In this document: piece by piece, positions 9,204-18,648 of the stretch
Position numbering within the stretch: position 1 is the stretch's first letter
How the letters are laid out: the number at the start of each line of letters is the position of its first letter
Origin: Geotoga petraea
Lineage (GTDB): Bacteria; Thermotogota; Thermotogae; Petrotogales; Petrotogaceae
Direction of reading: 5' to 3'
Assembly (NCBI RefSeq): GCF_900102615.1
Contig: NZ_FMYV01000001.1
Location: 248,913 to 312,912, forward strand
Length of the DNA stretch: 64,000 bases
The notes under the pieces: generated by a model
Database searches by the model: none
What the model saw: only the letters and a program-made list of their open reading frames with translations
Told to the model about the DNA's origin: nothing
Translations under genes and position numbers: made by a program

Positions 9204-10502
9204 TTGTCAGATAACACAAAAAAAGATGATATTAGAGCTGTTGATTTTGATATAGCCAAACTTAGTGAAATGACAAGAAAAGAATTGTATAACTTTGCAA
9301 GGCAGTTCAATATATCAAATTATTCAAAAATGACTAAGAATGAACTTATGTTTTCAATATTGAGAAAGCAAACTGAATCGATAGGTTATTTTTTCTATGA
9401 AGGGGTAATAGAGATACTTCCAGATGGATATGGCTTCCTTAGAAATGTGGATAATTCACTTCTACAGGGTCCTGATGATGTTTATGTTTCTCAATCTCAA
9501 ATAAGGAGATTTAATCTCTTCACTGGAGATGTTGTTGCAGGACAAGTTAGACCACCAAAAGAAGGGGAAAAATTTTTTGCCCTATTAAGAATAGAAGCTG
9601 TAAATTCACAAAAACCCAGTAGGAGTAAAGATAGAGTCTCTTTTGAAAATCTAACTCCAGAATATCCCACTAAACTGATGGATCTTGAATATGAAAATGG
9701 CCCTGTAAGTTCAAGAATAGTTGACATATTTTCACCTATAGGATATGGACAAAGAGGATTAATAGTTTCACCTCCCAAAGCGGGTAAAACTACTTTGCTA
9801 AAAGATATTGCCAATTCTATTGCTAAAAATCACCCTAACACAAAAAGATATGTATTGTTAATGGATGAGAGGCCTGAAGAAGTTACAGATATTAGAGATA
9901 CTGTAAACGCAGATGTTATAGCTGCTCCATTTGATATGGATCCAAAAAATCAAATAAAAGTTTCTGAAATGGTTTTGAATTTGGTAAAGAGACAAGTTGA
10001 ATTTGGGCATGATGTAGTAATACTTATGGATAGTTTAACAAGATTTGCGAGAGCTTATAATTTACATGTACCTTCTAGTGGAAAACTTTTGAGTGGCGGT
10101 GTTGATCCTGCTGCTTTGACATTCCCTAAAAAATTCTTTGGTGCAGCAAGAAAAATACGTGAAGGTGGTTCATTAACAATTATAGCCACAGCATTAGTTG
10201 ATACAGGATCAAAAATGGATGAAGTTATTTTTGAAGAGTTTAAAGGGACTGGCAATATGGAACTTATCTTGTCAAGAGAAATTGCAAACGACAGAATATT
10301 TCCGGCCTTGAATATTAAACAATCTGGGACAAGAAAAGAAGAACTATTAATTGAAGAAGATAAATTAAAAAACATTTTTGTTTTGAGAAAGATAATTAAT
10401 GATCTTAACAATAAAGACGCATTAGAGTATGTTTTAAACATATTCAAAAAACATAAAACAAATGAAAAAATGTTTAAAGCTATAGAAAAGCAAAAGATAT
10501 AA
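9204..10502 (+). CDS. rho: Transcription termination factor Rho
   Basis: Rho is a hexameric RNA-dependent ATPase that ends transcription. Order of domains in 432 residues: N-terminal helical SAP-like domain (about 18-52), cold-shock RNA-binding domain (about 63-135, GVIEILPDGYGFLR), Walker A PPKAGKTT (190-197) and Walker B VVILMDSLTRFARA. GGAGGTG at 9191-9197 is the SD, so the likely start is the TTG at 9204, not the GTG at 9195 that forms part of the SD. It stands alone after the ribosomal terminator; a lipase-like gene follows 24 bases later. Confidence 0.95.
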   Translation: MSDNTKKDDIRAVDFDIAKLSEMTRKELYNFARQFNISNYSKMTKNELMFSILRKQTESIGYFFYEGVIEILPDGYGFLRNVDNSLLQGPDDVYVSQSQIRRFNLFTGDVVAGQVRPPKEGEKFFALLRIEAVNSQKPSRSKDRVSFENLTPEYPTKLMDLEYENGPVSSRIVDIFSPIGYGQRGLIVSPPKAGKTTLLKDIANSIAKNHPNTKRYVLLMDERPEEVTDIRDTVNADVIAAPFDMDPKNQIKVSEMVLNLVKRQVEFGHDVVILMDSLTRFARAYNLHVPSSGKLLSGGVDPAALTFPKKFFGAARKIREGGSLTIIATALVDTGSKMDEVIFEEFKGTGNMELILSREIANDRIFPALNIKQSGTRKEELLIEEDKLKNIFVLRKIINDLNNKDALEYVLNIFKKHKTNEKMFKAIEKQKI

Positions 10503-10526
10503 AAATATTTTTTTGGGGGGACAGCT

Positions 10527-11258
10527 ATGCTTTATAAAAAAACATATTTAGTCGATGATCCAGTGAGTAATTTGTTTTTAGTTCATGGATTGGGAGAGTA
10601 TTCAGGTAGGTACATTGATTTCATAAAAAAATTAAACGATTTGAATATCAATGTATATACTTTTGATCTACCAGGACATGGTAATTCTCCAGGTAAAAGA
10701 GGTGATATCAAAAGTTTTTATGAAATTTATTCTTTCATTGATGAATTTGCACCTGATGACTTTATTCTTTATGGGCATTCTTTAGGTGGATTAATTAGTG
10801 CTAGATATAGTGAAATGAATTTAAAAAAGCCAAAAAAATTGATTTTATCTTCTCCAGCATTAGGGGATATTGCACAAAAGAAGTTACTTTTAACAATAAT
10901 GTCTGTTTTCCCTTCTTTAAGTTTTTCTAATGGTATACCACCAAAAGAAATATCAAGCGATGATACAGAAAATAAAAAATATATTGAAGATCCAATGATT
11001 CACGATAGAATAACTGTAAGAACTGCAAAGCAGATGTTTGATGAAGCTGAAAAGGCTTTAAAAGAAATAAAAAAAATAGAAATTCCAACAATTTTGCTCT
11101 ATGGTGAAGAAGATAAAATCATTAACAAATTTGAATACGAAAAAATTAATAATGATAAGATAAAAATATTCAATTTCAGACTTGGTAAACATGAGTTGAT
11201 GAATTGTAAATATAATTCTGATAAGTATTTTGAAAAAATTAAAGATTTTATAATATAG
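10527..11258 (+). CDS. Alpha/beta hydrolase, monoacylglycerol lipase-like
   Basis: This 243-residue protein has no signal peptide and is likely a cytoplasmic esterase or lipase of the serine aminopeptidase S33/Hydrolase_4 group. The oxyanion motif HGLGEYSGRY, DLPGHGNSPG, the nucleophile elbow GHSLGG and the likely acid (YGEEDKI) and histidine (GKHELMN) of the triad are all present. The substrate cannot be read from sequence. It may be co-transcribed with rho (24-base gap with a GGGGGG SD) and ends at a clean terminator. Confidence 0.85.
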   Translation: MLYKKTYLVDDPVSNLFLVHGLGEYSGRYIDFIKKLNDLNINVYTFDLPGHGNSPGKRGDIKSFYEIYSFIDEFAPDDFILYGHSLGGLISARYSEMNLKKPKKLILSSPALGDIAQKKLLLTIMSVFPSLSFSNGIPPKEISSDDTENKKYIEDPMIHDRITVRTAKQMFDEAEKALKEIKKIEIPTILLYGEEDKIINKFEYEKINNDKIKIFNFRLGKHELMNCKYNSDKYFEKIKDFII

Positions 11259-11261
11259 AAG

Positions 11262-11285
11262 ATCGGGATAAAATCCCGATTTTTT
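11262..11285 (+). terminator. Rho-independent terminator
   Basis: A perfect 8-bp stem, ATCGGGAT (11262-11269) and ATCCCGAT (11273-11280), with an AAA loop is followed by five T residues. It closes the rho-hydrolase unit. Confidence 0.9.
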
Positions 11286-11306
11286 GAATGATTGGAGATG
11301 AAATTT

Positions 11307-12584
11307 TTGAAATATACAATTTTTAAAAATCCTTATATTTTAAAAAGTGCTGATAGTGAAATAAAAATTAAATCAATTGTTTTAAAAGATGATGAAATAT
11401 ATGAAATAATGGATTTTCAAGATATACCTCAAGAAATAATAAAACAATCAAAAATAATAGATTTACAAGATAAATTGGTACTACCTGGGTTTATAAACAC
11501 TCATTCACATTCGGTAATGTCATTTTTTAAAGGTATGGCTGATGATGTTGATTTTGAATCCTGGTTATATAAAAATATGCTGCCAAGAGAGGAATTATTG
11601 AATGAAGAAATGGCATATTGGGGAAGTTTGTTATCCCAAATGGAAATGGTGAAAAATGGCATAACTTCTTTTGCAGATATGTATATGTTTACTGACCAAA
11701 TTGCAAAAGCCACAATAAAAACGGGGATGAGAGCTTTTATATCCAGAGGGCTTGCTTCTGATAATGACGAAGAATGGAAGAGAAAAATAAAAGAAAATAT
11801 TGATACAATAGAAAAATATAATGGTTTTGAAGATAGAATAATTATAGGGTTTGGACCTCATGCACCATATACAGTTTCTGAAGAACATCTAAAAGAAACA
11901 GCAAAATTAGCTGAAAAGTACAATACTCACATTCAAATACATCTTTTAGAATCTAAAAATGAGAATTACGATTTATCATACATAGAAAAAACCCATATTT
12001 TTGATGTTCCGGTGATTGCTGCACATTGTGTTCATGTATCGGATGAAGATATTAAAATACTTTCAAAACACGAAGTAACTGTTTCTCACAATCCATCCAG
12101 TAATTTGAAATTAGGAAACGGAATGATGCCTATGAAACAAATGTTGGAAGAAAATATAAACATAACTGTTGGTACAGACGGAAGTGCAAGCAACAATTCT
12201 TTAAACATACTGAAAGAAATTCAGCTTTCTTCTCTTTATTATAAATCTAAATATAAAACCGATAGCATAAAAAACGAAGAGTTTTTGAGAATGATGTGGG
12301 AAAATGGAGGGTTTGCATTTAATCAAAAAATTGGTAGACTGGATGAAGATTTTAAAGCCGATTTGATAGTAGTAAATTTAAATGCTCCTGAATTCAAACC
12401 ATTTGATTTACAAAGGCTCAAATCACATATACTTTATTCCATGAACACTTCTAATATTGAAGCTACCATGGTTGGTGGAAAATGGATATATAAAGATTAT
12501 GAGTTTGTTAATATAAAGGAGGATGAGGTGTATGAAAACTTTAGCGAATGTTATAAAGAAATGGAAAATTCTCTTAATAATTAA
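11307..12584 (+). CDS. Amidohydrolase, MTA/SAH deaminase family
   Basis: This is a metal-dependent deaminase of the amidohydrolase superfamily, closest in motifs to 5-methylthioadenosine/S-adenosylhomocysteine deaminase. Metal and catalytic motifs are PGFINTHSHS, FGPHAPYTV, IQIHLLES, VIAAHCVHV and VGTDGSASNN. The length of about 425 residues is normal. GGAG at 11294-11297 is 9 bases before TTG 11307, so that start is preferred over ATG 11298, which abuts the SD. It overlaps the start of the next gene. The exact substrate is uncertain within the TrzN/AtzA/MtaD group. Confidence 0.85.
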   Translation: MKYTIFKNPYILKSADSEIKIKSIVLKDDEIYEIMDFQDIPQEIIKQSKIIDLQDKLVLPGFINTHSHSVMSFFKGMADDVDFESWLYKNMLPREELLNEEMAYWGSLLSQMEMVKNGITSFADMYMFTDQIAKATIKTGMRAFISRGLASDNDEEWKRKIKENIDTIEKYNGFEDRIIIGFGPHAPYTVSEEHLKETAKLAEKYNTHIQIHLLESKNENYDLSYIEKTHIFDVPVIAAHCVHVSDEDIKILSKHEVTVSHNPSSNLKLGNGMMPMKQMLEENINITVGTDGSASNNSLNILKEIQLSSLYYKSKYKTDSIKNEEFLRMMWENGGFAFNQKIGRLDEDFKADLIVVNLNAPEFKPFDLQRLKSHILYSMNTSNIEATMVGGKWIYKDYEFVNIKEDEVYENFSECYKEMENSLNN

Positions 12585-13020
12585 CCTTTTTTTAGTTTCT
12601 ACACTGTCTTTTTCTGCAAATTTTGAAGAATATATTGAATTCAATCCTGCTTTATATGAGGTAAAAAGTAGAGAAATTACCTCTGAAAGCACTTTTTTAC
12701 ATTTTGAACTTCCAGAAGAAACAAGTAAAATGACCATTTTATTGGAAAGAAACAATTCAACCTATAAAATTTACATTCTTAATTTCAAAAGTATATACAA
12801 GTTAAATAGCTTCTGGTATAATTTTGTAGAAGAATTATCATCGGAGTTTAATTCTTTTTTATCTACAATACCGGTTTTTTATGGAAGATATAATGGCCTT
12901 TTAGACGAGGATGTTTTATATAGTTGGTTTATAGGTATTGACAAAAATATGTTTGTGATAATAGGTCCAGACAAAAATATTGTAGAAGATTTAAAATATA
13001 AGGTTGATAAATTTAGGTGA
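12532..13020 (+). CDS. Hypothetical secreted protein
   Basis: This 162-residue protein is not recognised. It has a basic start (KTLANVIKKWK), a hydrophobic stretch ILLIINLFLVSTLSFSA and a likely signal peptidase I site before NFEEYIEF, so it is probably exported. The remainder is a mixed alpha/beta soluble domain with no motif I know. AAGGAGG at 12516-12522 fits ATG 12532 better than the in-frame ATG at 12523. It overlaps the 3' end of the amidohydrolase by 53 bases, in another frame, and the radical SAM gene follows 6 bases later. Confidence 0.75.
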   Translation: MKTLANVIKKWKILLIINLFLVSTLSFSANFEEYIEFNPALYEVKSREITSESTFLHFELPEETSKMTILLERNNSTYKIYILNFKSIYKLNSFWYNFVEELSSEFNSFLSTIPVFYGRYNGLLDEDVLYSWFIGIDKNMFVIIGPDKNIVEDLKYKVDKFR

Positions 13021-13026
13021 TTTTTA

Positions 13027-13932
13027 GTGAAATACTATAACAATTTAAGTTCCTATTTAAAAAAAAGATATGGACAAAGAGTACAGAGATTACCAATAAA
13101 TGCCGGGTTTTCTTGTCCAAACAAAACTGGAGAAAAAGGTTTTGGGGGTTGTATTTTTTGTGAGAAAACAGGTAGTGCTTTTTCTTCAACCAGTGCGGAT
13201 GTGTCAATTTCAAAACAGTTAGAGTTAATGATGAAAAGATATGAAGGCAAGGCGTCAAAATACATGGCTTATTTCCAATCTAACACAAATACTTATGCAA
13301 AAGTTGAAAAACTCAAAGAATTATACGATCATTCACTAATATCTGAAGACATTTTGATTTTGGATATATCCACAAGACCAGATTGTGTCGAAGAAGAAAA
13401 GTTAGATTTAATAGCTTCTTACAAAGAAAAAGTCGATGTGTTTTTGGAATTTGGAGTAGAATCAACCAATACAAGAACTCTATCTTACATGAATAGAGGA
13501 CATTATCTATCAGACGTCATAGATGCAACATTGAGAGCTAAAAAGAGAAATATAGAAATTATATACCATTATATTATAGATTTTCCTACAGATGATAAAA
13601 ACGATGTTGTTGAAATGGCTAAATTTGCTAATGTAATGAAAGTTCAGGGAGTTAAATTACATTCACTCTATATCACAGAAAACACTGTTTTGGGCGAAAA
13701 ATATAAAAATAATGAAATTAAAATTTTGACTTTAGAAGAGTATGTTGAAAGGATTATTTTATTCCTCGAATATTTAAACCCTGAAATAGTAATTCATAGA
13801 TTAGCTGCTGATCCACCAAAAAATGGTACCTTACATGGTAATTGGGGAAAAAGGAAAATAGAAATTATAAATATGATAGACAAAGAAATGAAAGAAAGAG
13901 GAACATATCAAGGTATAAAATACAAAGAGTAG
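13027..13932 (+). CDS. Radical SAM protein, TIGR01212/YhcC family
   Basis: This 301-residue enzyme has an Elp3-like radical SAM core. The cluster cysteines are C30, C42 and C45 (C-x11-C-x2-C within FSCPNKTGEKGFGGCIFC), and DISTRPDCVEE and FLEFGVESTN follow. The family is widespread in bacteria with no firmly settled reaction. The GTG start at 13027 is supported by AGGTGA upstream. Its stop codon TAG (13930-13932) is also part of the first helix of the RNase P RNA that follows. Confidence 0.88.
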   Translation: MKYYNNLSSYLKKRYGQRVQRLPINAGFSCPNKTGEKGFGGCIFCEKTGSAFSSTSADVSISKQLELMMKRYEGKASKYMAYFQSNTNTYAKVEKLKELYDHSLISEDILILDISTRPDCVEEEKLDLIASYKEKVDVFLEFGVESTNTRTLSYMNRGHYLSDVIDATLRAKKRNIEIIYHYIIDFPTDDKNDVVEMAKFANVMKVQGVKLHSLYITENTVLGEKYKNNEIKILTLEEYVERIILFLEYLNPEIVIHRLAADPPKNGTLHGNWGKRKIEIINMIDKEMKERGTYQGIKYKE

Positions 13933-14224
13933 AACGATCGATCGCAATTTTTTGAGGAAAGTCCAGACTCCATAGGGCAGGATGCCAGGTTAAATCCTGG
14001 AGAGAGAAATCTCTGGTATAGGGCCATAGAAATCAAACCGCCTTATATTAGGCAAGGGTGGAAAGGTGAGGTAAGAGCTCACCAGTGTCAGGGTAACCTG
14101 ATAGCTTGGTAACCCCCATCTGGAGCAAGACCAAATTTGAAGGTGAGTTGCCCGCTCGTTAACTTCAAGGTGGGTCGCTTAGATAGATGATCGATTAATA
14201 CAGAATCTGGCTTATAGTTCTACT
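13928..14224 (+). ncRNA. rnpB: RNase P RNA (catalytic subunit of ribonuclease P)
   Basis: This is the catalytic RNA that matures the 5' ends of tRNAs. Universally conserved parts are visible: GAGGAAAGTCCAGACTCC near 13964, the GGTAAGAGCTCACC helix near 14069-14082, the GAGCAAGACCAAA segment near 14123, and ACAGAATCTGGCTTA near 14200, which pairs with the first to form P4. P1 is AGTAGAAC (13928-13935) with GTTCTACT (14217-14224). It is followed directly by a terminator. No separate promoter is visible between it and the gene before, so it is either processed from that transcript or transcribed from inside the gene. Confidence 0.95.
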
Positions 14225-14230
14225 TGAAAA

Positions 14231-14260
14231 ATCCCCCCTAAAAAAGGGGGGATAATATTT
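14231..14260. terminator. Bidirectional terminator between rnpB and thrS
   Basis: ATCCCCCC (14231-14238) pairs with GGGGGGAT (14246-14253) around a 7-base A-rich loop. On the minus strand the stem is followed by a run of five T; on the plus strand the tail AATATTTT is weaker. It ends rnpB on one side and thrS on the other. Confidence 0.88.
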
Positions 14261-16179
14261 TAGTAACTTAAATTAAGAGCTCTGTTTTTAATTTCTTTTT
14301 TTATGGTATTAATGAAATCTTCTATTTTTACATCGTTGATATTTTTATTGTTTCGTGTTCTTATGTTTATTGTGTTTCCTTCGGCTTCCTTTTCTCCATA
14401 AACAATCATATAAGGGATCTTTTTCATTTGTTCTTCTCTTATTTTATAACCAACTGTTGCATTTGTTGTGTTAAGACTAACCCTTATACCTTCTGATTTT
14501 AATTTGTTTGCAAACTTTTCAGCTTCTTCATTGAATTTTTCAGATACGGATATAATTGATACTTGTTCTGGAGATAACCAAGTTGGGAAAGCACCTTCAA
14601 AATTTTCAATGAGAATCCCAAAAAACCTTTCAATTGAACCAAATATAGCTCTATGCAACATAACTGGTCTTACGTGTTCATTGTTTTCATCTATATAGGT
14701 TATATCGAATCTCTCTGGCATTTGAAAGTCGAGTTGTAGTGTAGCACATTGCCATTTTCTTCCCAGTGAATCTGTAACATAAAAATCTATTTTAGGTCCA
14801 TAGAAAGCACCGTCTCCGTCATTTATCACGTATGGGACATTTTTTTTCTTTAAGGCCCCTTTTAATGCATCTATTGCTTTATCCCAAGTTTCTACATCTC
14901 CCATATGATCCTCAGGCATAGTTGAAAGGTTTGCTTCATATTCAAAACCAAAGGTGGAATATAACTCTTCTGTTAAATCCATCACACTAACTAATTCTCT
15001 TTCTATTTGCTCATTAGTACAGAATATGTGCGCATCATCTTGAGTAAAGTATCTAACTCTAAATAACCCATGTAATACCCCACTTCTTTCATATCTGTGC
15101 ACTTTTCCAAATTCAAACATTCTAATTGGTAGGTCCCTATAGCTTTTCATATCTCTTTTGAATACGACAATATGTCCAGGGCAGTTCATGGGTTTTACAG
15201 CCATTTCAACGTCTTCTTTTTCGGTAAAAAACATGTTTTCTTTATAATGATCCCAATGACCAGATTTATGCCATAAATCAACATTCATTATTAAAGGAGT
15301 TTGTACTTCAAAGTATCCATATTTTTCGTGAATTTCTCTTGAAAAATTCATCAATTCACTTAGTGCCCTTGAACCTCGTTTTAAAAAGAAAGGCATACCA
15401 GGAGCTACTTCTGGATCAATCATGAAAAGTCCTAATCTTGGCCCAAGCTTTCTGTGGTCTCTCTTTTTAGCTTCTTCTAAAAAAGTTAAGTATTCATCTA
15501 ATTCTTTTTTCTTTGGAAAAGCTGTTGCATAAATTCTTTGTAACATTTTATTGTTTTCATCACCTCTCCAATAAGCTCCAGATACAGATAAAATCTTGAA
15601 CTGTTTTATAAAACCAGTTGAAGGTAAATGAGGACCTTTACACAGATCAACAAATTCTCCCAACCTGTAAATACTAACCAAATCATCATCAATGTCTTCT
15701 ATTAACTCTAATTTATAAGGTTCATCTTTGAAAAAATCTTTGGCTTCCTCTTTAGAAACTTTTTCATGAGTTATTTCGTAATTTTCTTTCACAATTTTTT
15801 TCATTTCTTGTTCTATTTTTGGAAAATCTTCCTCGACTATTTTTTCTTCAAGATCAAAATCATAATAAAAACCATTTTGAATAACTGGGCCAATGGCTAC
15901 TTTGACTTTATCATGTCCATAAATTCTTTTAACAGCTAAAGCCATTATATGAGCCATTGTATGTCTATAAATTGTAGGGGCTTCTTCATCTTTTAATGTT
16001 ATTATTTTTAAAGAAGAATTTTCATTTATCTCTGTGTCCAAATCGACTAATTTTCCATTTATTAAAGCACCTATTGAGTTTCTAAATAATCCTTCAGAAA
16101 TAGACTTTGCTATATCTGCAGGAGTTACACCTTTTTCGTACTCCTTTAAACTACCATCTGGTAATTTTACTTCTATCAT
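14260..16179 (-). CDS. thrS: Threonyl-tRNA synthetase
   Basis: This 639-residue class II synthetase charges tRNA-Thr. Order: TGS domain (about 1-60), editing domain with HTMAHIMAL and DLCKGPH, catalytic core with motif 2 (VLHGLFRVRYFTQDDAH) and motif 3 (MLHRAIFGSIERFF), and the C-terminal anticodon-binding domain. The zinc-site residues of MNCPGH and the MLHRAIFG His are present. The start ATG overlaps the stop of the upstream membrane protein gene, with CAGGAGTG as SD. It is the last gene of a prfA-ORF-thrS operon. Confidence 0.97.
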   Translation of the reverse strand: MIEVKLPDGSLKEYEKGVTPADIAKSISEGLFRNSIGALINGKLVDLDTEINENSSLKIITLKDEEAPTIYRHTMAHIMALAVKRIYGHDKVKVAIGPVIQNGFYYDFDLEEKIVEEDFPKIEQEMKKIVKENYEITHEKVSKEEAKDFFKDEPYKLELIEDIDDDLVSIYRLGEFVDLCKGPHLPSTGFIKQFKILSVSGAYWRGDENNKMLQRIYATAFPKKKELDEYLTFLEEAKKRDHRKLGPRLGLFMIDPEVAPGMPFFLKRGSRALSELMNFSREIHEKYGYFEVQTPLIMNVDLWHKSGHWDHYKENMFFTEKEDVEMAVKPMNCPGHIVVFKRDMKSYRDLPIRMFEFGKVHRYERSGVLHGLFRVRYFTQDDAHIFCTNEQIERELVSVMDLTEELYSTFGFEYEANLSTMPEDHMGDVETWDKAIDALKGALKKKNVPYVINDGDGAFYGPKIDFYVTDSLGRKWQCATLQLDFQMPERFDITYIDENNEHVRPVMLHRAIFGSIERFFGILIENFEGAFPTWLSPEQVSIISVSEKFNEEAEKFANKLKSEGIRVSLNTTNATVGYKIREEQMKKIPYMIVYGEKEAEGNTINIRTRNNKNINDVKIEDFINTIKKEIKNRALNLSY

Positions 16180-16580
16180 TCGTCATCACTCCTGTCTTCT
16201 TTGTATATAATATATGGTTTTAAATTTAATATATTTTTTAAACACTGTTTTTTATTTTTATACATAAACTCTATTGTGTTATAATTTGCATAAATTAACA
16301 GTAAATTTTGAAATATCCAAACTGGTATATTTGTATTTAAAAAATAAATCATCAATAAAAAACCCACTGATAATATCAACGAATATGCTATTGTATTTTT
16401 TAGCGTCCTGTCTTTTAACTGTTCATTGTACAAAATATAAATACCTGTAATAAAAATAAATTGCGTTAAAAAGTAAAAAACTATGGTTAAATAGGAATTA
16501 TTCCCACTAATATTCGCATCTGTAAAACTGCTAAACAAAGATAGCAGGAAAAAAACAGAATATATCTTGTTGAAAATCAT
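16176..16580 (-). CDS. Hypothetical four-helix membrane protein
   Basis: This 134-residue, strongly hydrophobic protein is not recognised. About four membrane spans are predicted by eye (residues 5-21, 29-48, 62-80 and 84-100), with a short polar tail KNKKQCLKNILNLK and YIIYKEDRSDDE facing the cytoplasm. It starts with ATG after TTGGAGGG and overlaps thrS by 4 bases, so it is translated together with it. No motif gives a function. Confidence 0.75.
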   Translation of the reverse strand: MIFNKIYSVFFLLSLFSSFTDANISGNNSYLTIVFYFLTQFIFITGIYILYNEQLKDRTLKNTIAYSLILSVGFLLMIYFLNTNIPVWIFQNLLLIYANYNTIEFMYKNKKQCLKNILNLKPYIIYKEDRSDDE

Positions 16581-16604
16581 GGAATCCCTCCAATATATTC
16601 AAGA

Positions 16605-17675
16605 TTAAATATCTACTTTTTCTAACCTTTTCGACAAATCTCTTTCAGTTAAAGCATCTATTAATTCATCGATATCCCCATCCATAATCGCTTCAATTCT
16701 ATGAGTAGTGTAGTTAATTCTATGGTCCGTTACTCTATTTTGAGGAAAATTATAAGTTCTTATTTTTTCACTTCTATCTCCAGTACCAATTAGAGATCTT
16801 CTTTCTGTGGTTATTTCTTTTTTTTGCTTTTCTAATTTTTGCTCGAAAAGTCTAGTTCTTAGAATATTCATGGCAGTATCTTTATTTTGATGTTGCGATC
16901 GCCCGTTTTGACAGGTGACTACTATACCGGTGGGTTTGTGAGTTATTCTAACAGCAGAATCTGTTTTGTTGACATGTTGACCTCCTGCTCCACCCGCCCT
17001 ATAAGTATCAATTCTCAAATCATTATCGTTTATATGTACATCTATATTTGTAACTTCTGGGAAAACAGCTATAGTTGCAGTGGAGGTATGGATTCTTCCA
17101 GAAGATTCTGTTTGAGGGACACGCTGAACTCTATGTACCCCAGATTCATATTTTAATTTTTCATAAACATTCTTACCTTTTATTTTCAAAACAGCAGTTT
17201 TAAGACCACCAATTCCATTATCTGTCATATCCAATGTTTCATATTTCCAATTTTTCCTTTCAGCATATCTAATATAAAGCCTCATCAATTCTTGAGCAAA
17301 TAATCCAGCCTCATCTCCACCAGCTCCCGCACGTACTTCCATCATGATATTTCTATCATCATATTCCCCTTTTGGGACCAAAAGTTTAACAATCTCTTTT
17401 TCCGATTTATTAATATTATTTTCTAAGTCTTCTTTCATAGATCCATATTCTTCATCAGAAATATCATTTTGTGTATGCATTTCATGGAGAGCTTCTAAAT
17501 CTTCCAAATATGTTTCATATTCAGAATATTTTTTATTCAATTCTGTTAAATTGTTATGTTCTATACCTAATTTCTGTAATTTTTCTGGAGAATTTGCAGT
17601 TTCTGGATTGGCAAGTTCTTTTTCTATATTTTTAAGTCTGTTTTTTATTGTTTCTTTGAAAGTCAATAAATCCAA
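16605..17675 (-). CDS. prfA: Peptide chain release factor 1
   Basis: This 356-residue RF1 ends translation at UAA and UAG. The GGQ motif is in [20 protein letters not shown], and the C-terminal part [20 protein letters not shown] with RINYT is typical of RF1 rather than RF2; no RF2-type frameshift site is present. The start is TTG at 17675, 8 bases after GGAGGG. It is the first gene of the minus-strand unit read towards thrS. Confidence 0.95.
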   Translation of the reverse strand: MDLLTFKETIKNRLKNIEKELANPETANSPEKLQKLGIEHNNLTELNKKYSEYETYLEDLEALHEMHTQNDISDEEYGSMKEDLENNINKSEKEIVKLLVPKGEYDDRNIMMEVRAGAGGDEAGLFAQELMRLYIRYAERKNWKYETLDMTDNGIGGLKTAVLKIKGKNVYEKLKYESGVHRVQRVPQTESSGRIHTSTATIAVFPEVTNIDVHINDNDLRIDTYRAGGAGGQHVNKTDSAVRITHKPTGIVVTCQNGRSQHQNKDTAMNILRTRLFEQKLEKQKKEITTERRSLIGTGDRSEKIRTYNFPQNRVTDHRINYTTHRIEAIMDGDIDELIDALTERDLSKRLEKVDI

Positions 17676-17700
17676 TTATAATCCCTCCATTTTTTATTTA

Positions 17701-17709
17701 ATTATACCA
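17701..17709 (-). promoter_or_regulatory. Extended -10 promoter for prfA-thrS
   Basis: On the minus strand the bases read TGGTATAAT, a TGn-extended -10 with the exact TATAAT hexamer at 17706-17701. It lies 26 bases before the prfA TTG start. The -35 region is weak. Confidence 0.65.
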
Positions 17710-17779
17710 TAATAGTGAATACTGTTATATAAGAAAAGAAAAAATAATTGTAAATTATAATTGTTATTTTATAGTATTA

Positions 17780-17785
17780 TATAAT
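17780..17785 (+). promoter_or_regulatory. Possible -10 element for the DUF177-rpmF-plsX operon
   Basis: TATAAT is present 88 bases upstream of the TTG start. There is no convincing -35 hexamer at 16-18 bases, so this is weakly supported, but the 160-base gap between divergent genes must hold a promoter. Confidence 0.35.
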
Positions 17786-17872
17786 ACATGAAATCTTCTC
17801 GAAGAGTTTACAAAAAATTATTTTCATTTAAAAAAATAAAAAGTAAAATAGAAAGAGCCGAGGTGATAACAT

Positions 17873-18430
17873 TTGTACAATGAAGAATTGAACAGCGAAA
17901 AACTTATTTTCGAAATAGATAAAATTGAAAAAAAATTAAATAAAGAGATTGAAATAACAGATTGGAGGGAAATTGATACATTAAACGACACAGCAAAGGT
18001 GATGTCTCCTGTTAATGTTGATTTAGAACTAAAAAAAACTTCTAAAGGATTTGACTTGAATGGAGAAGTCAATACAAAGTTGATGATAAATTGTTCAAGA
18101 TGTTTAAAACCTTTTGAGTTTGATATAGTTAGTGAAATCACTGCATACTACATAAATAAAGAATTCGAGAAAGAATTAAACAAAACAGAACATCTTTCAT
18201 CTTTAGAAAATATAATTTACTATAAAAATGACTCTATCGATTTGACAGATAGAGTTATAGAAGCTATAATATTAGCTGTGCCGGAAAAACCTTTATGCAA
18301 AGAAAACTGTAAAGGGTTATGCCCTATTTGTGGTGAAGATCTTAATGAAAATCCTGATCATTCTTGTGAAAAGGAAGAAGTAGATCCGAGGTTAAAGGAT
18401 CTTTTAAAATTGATTGAAAAAGAAGATTAA
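17873..18430 (+). CDS. yceD: DUF177/YceD family protein
   Basis: This 185-residue protein has the DUF177 core (NCSRCLKPFEFDIVSEITAY) and a C-terminal CKGLCPICGEDLNENP-type cysteine cluster, likely metal-binding. In E. coli YceD is linked to 23S rRNA accumulation, and the yceD-rpmF-plsX order found here is widely conserved. The start is TTG at 17873 after GAGGTGATAACA; there is no ATG near the SD. Confidence 0.88.
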   Translation: MYNEELNSEKLIFEIDKIEKKLNKEIEITDWREIDTLNDTAKVMSPVNVDLELKKTSKGFDLNGEVNTKLMINCSRCLKPFEFDIVSEITAYYINKEFEKELNKTEHLSSLENIIYYKNDSIDLTDRVIEAIILAVPEKPLCKENCKGLCPICGEDLNENPDHSCEKEEVDPRLKDLLKLIEKED

Positions 18431-18463
18431 ATTATACATAAAATATCGGAGGAGGTAATATAA

Positions 18464-18646
18464 ATGGCTACACCAAAACAAAAACCATCCAGAGCGAGAA
18501 CTCACAGGAGAAAAGCAAAATTTTATTCAGCAATTAAGGTGAACGTTGTGAAATGCCCTAGTTGTGGAGAACCAAAATTGCCACACAGAGTTTGTCTAAA
18601 TTGTGGGCAATACGGTGGGAAACAAGTACTTGAGATTGGCGAATAA
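18464..18646 (+). CDS. rpmF: 50S ribosomal protein L32
   Basis: This 60-residue L32 begins MATPKQKPSRARTHRRKAKF and has four cysteines (CPSC and CLNC), so it is the zinc-binding form. GGAGGAGG precedes the ATG. It lies between the DUF177 gene and plsX in the usual order. Confidence 0.96.
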   Translation: MATPKQKPSRARTHRRKAKFYSAIKVNVVKCPSCGEPKLPHRVCLNCGQYGGKQVLEIGE

Positions 18647-18648
18647 AT

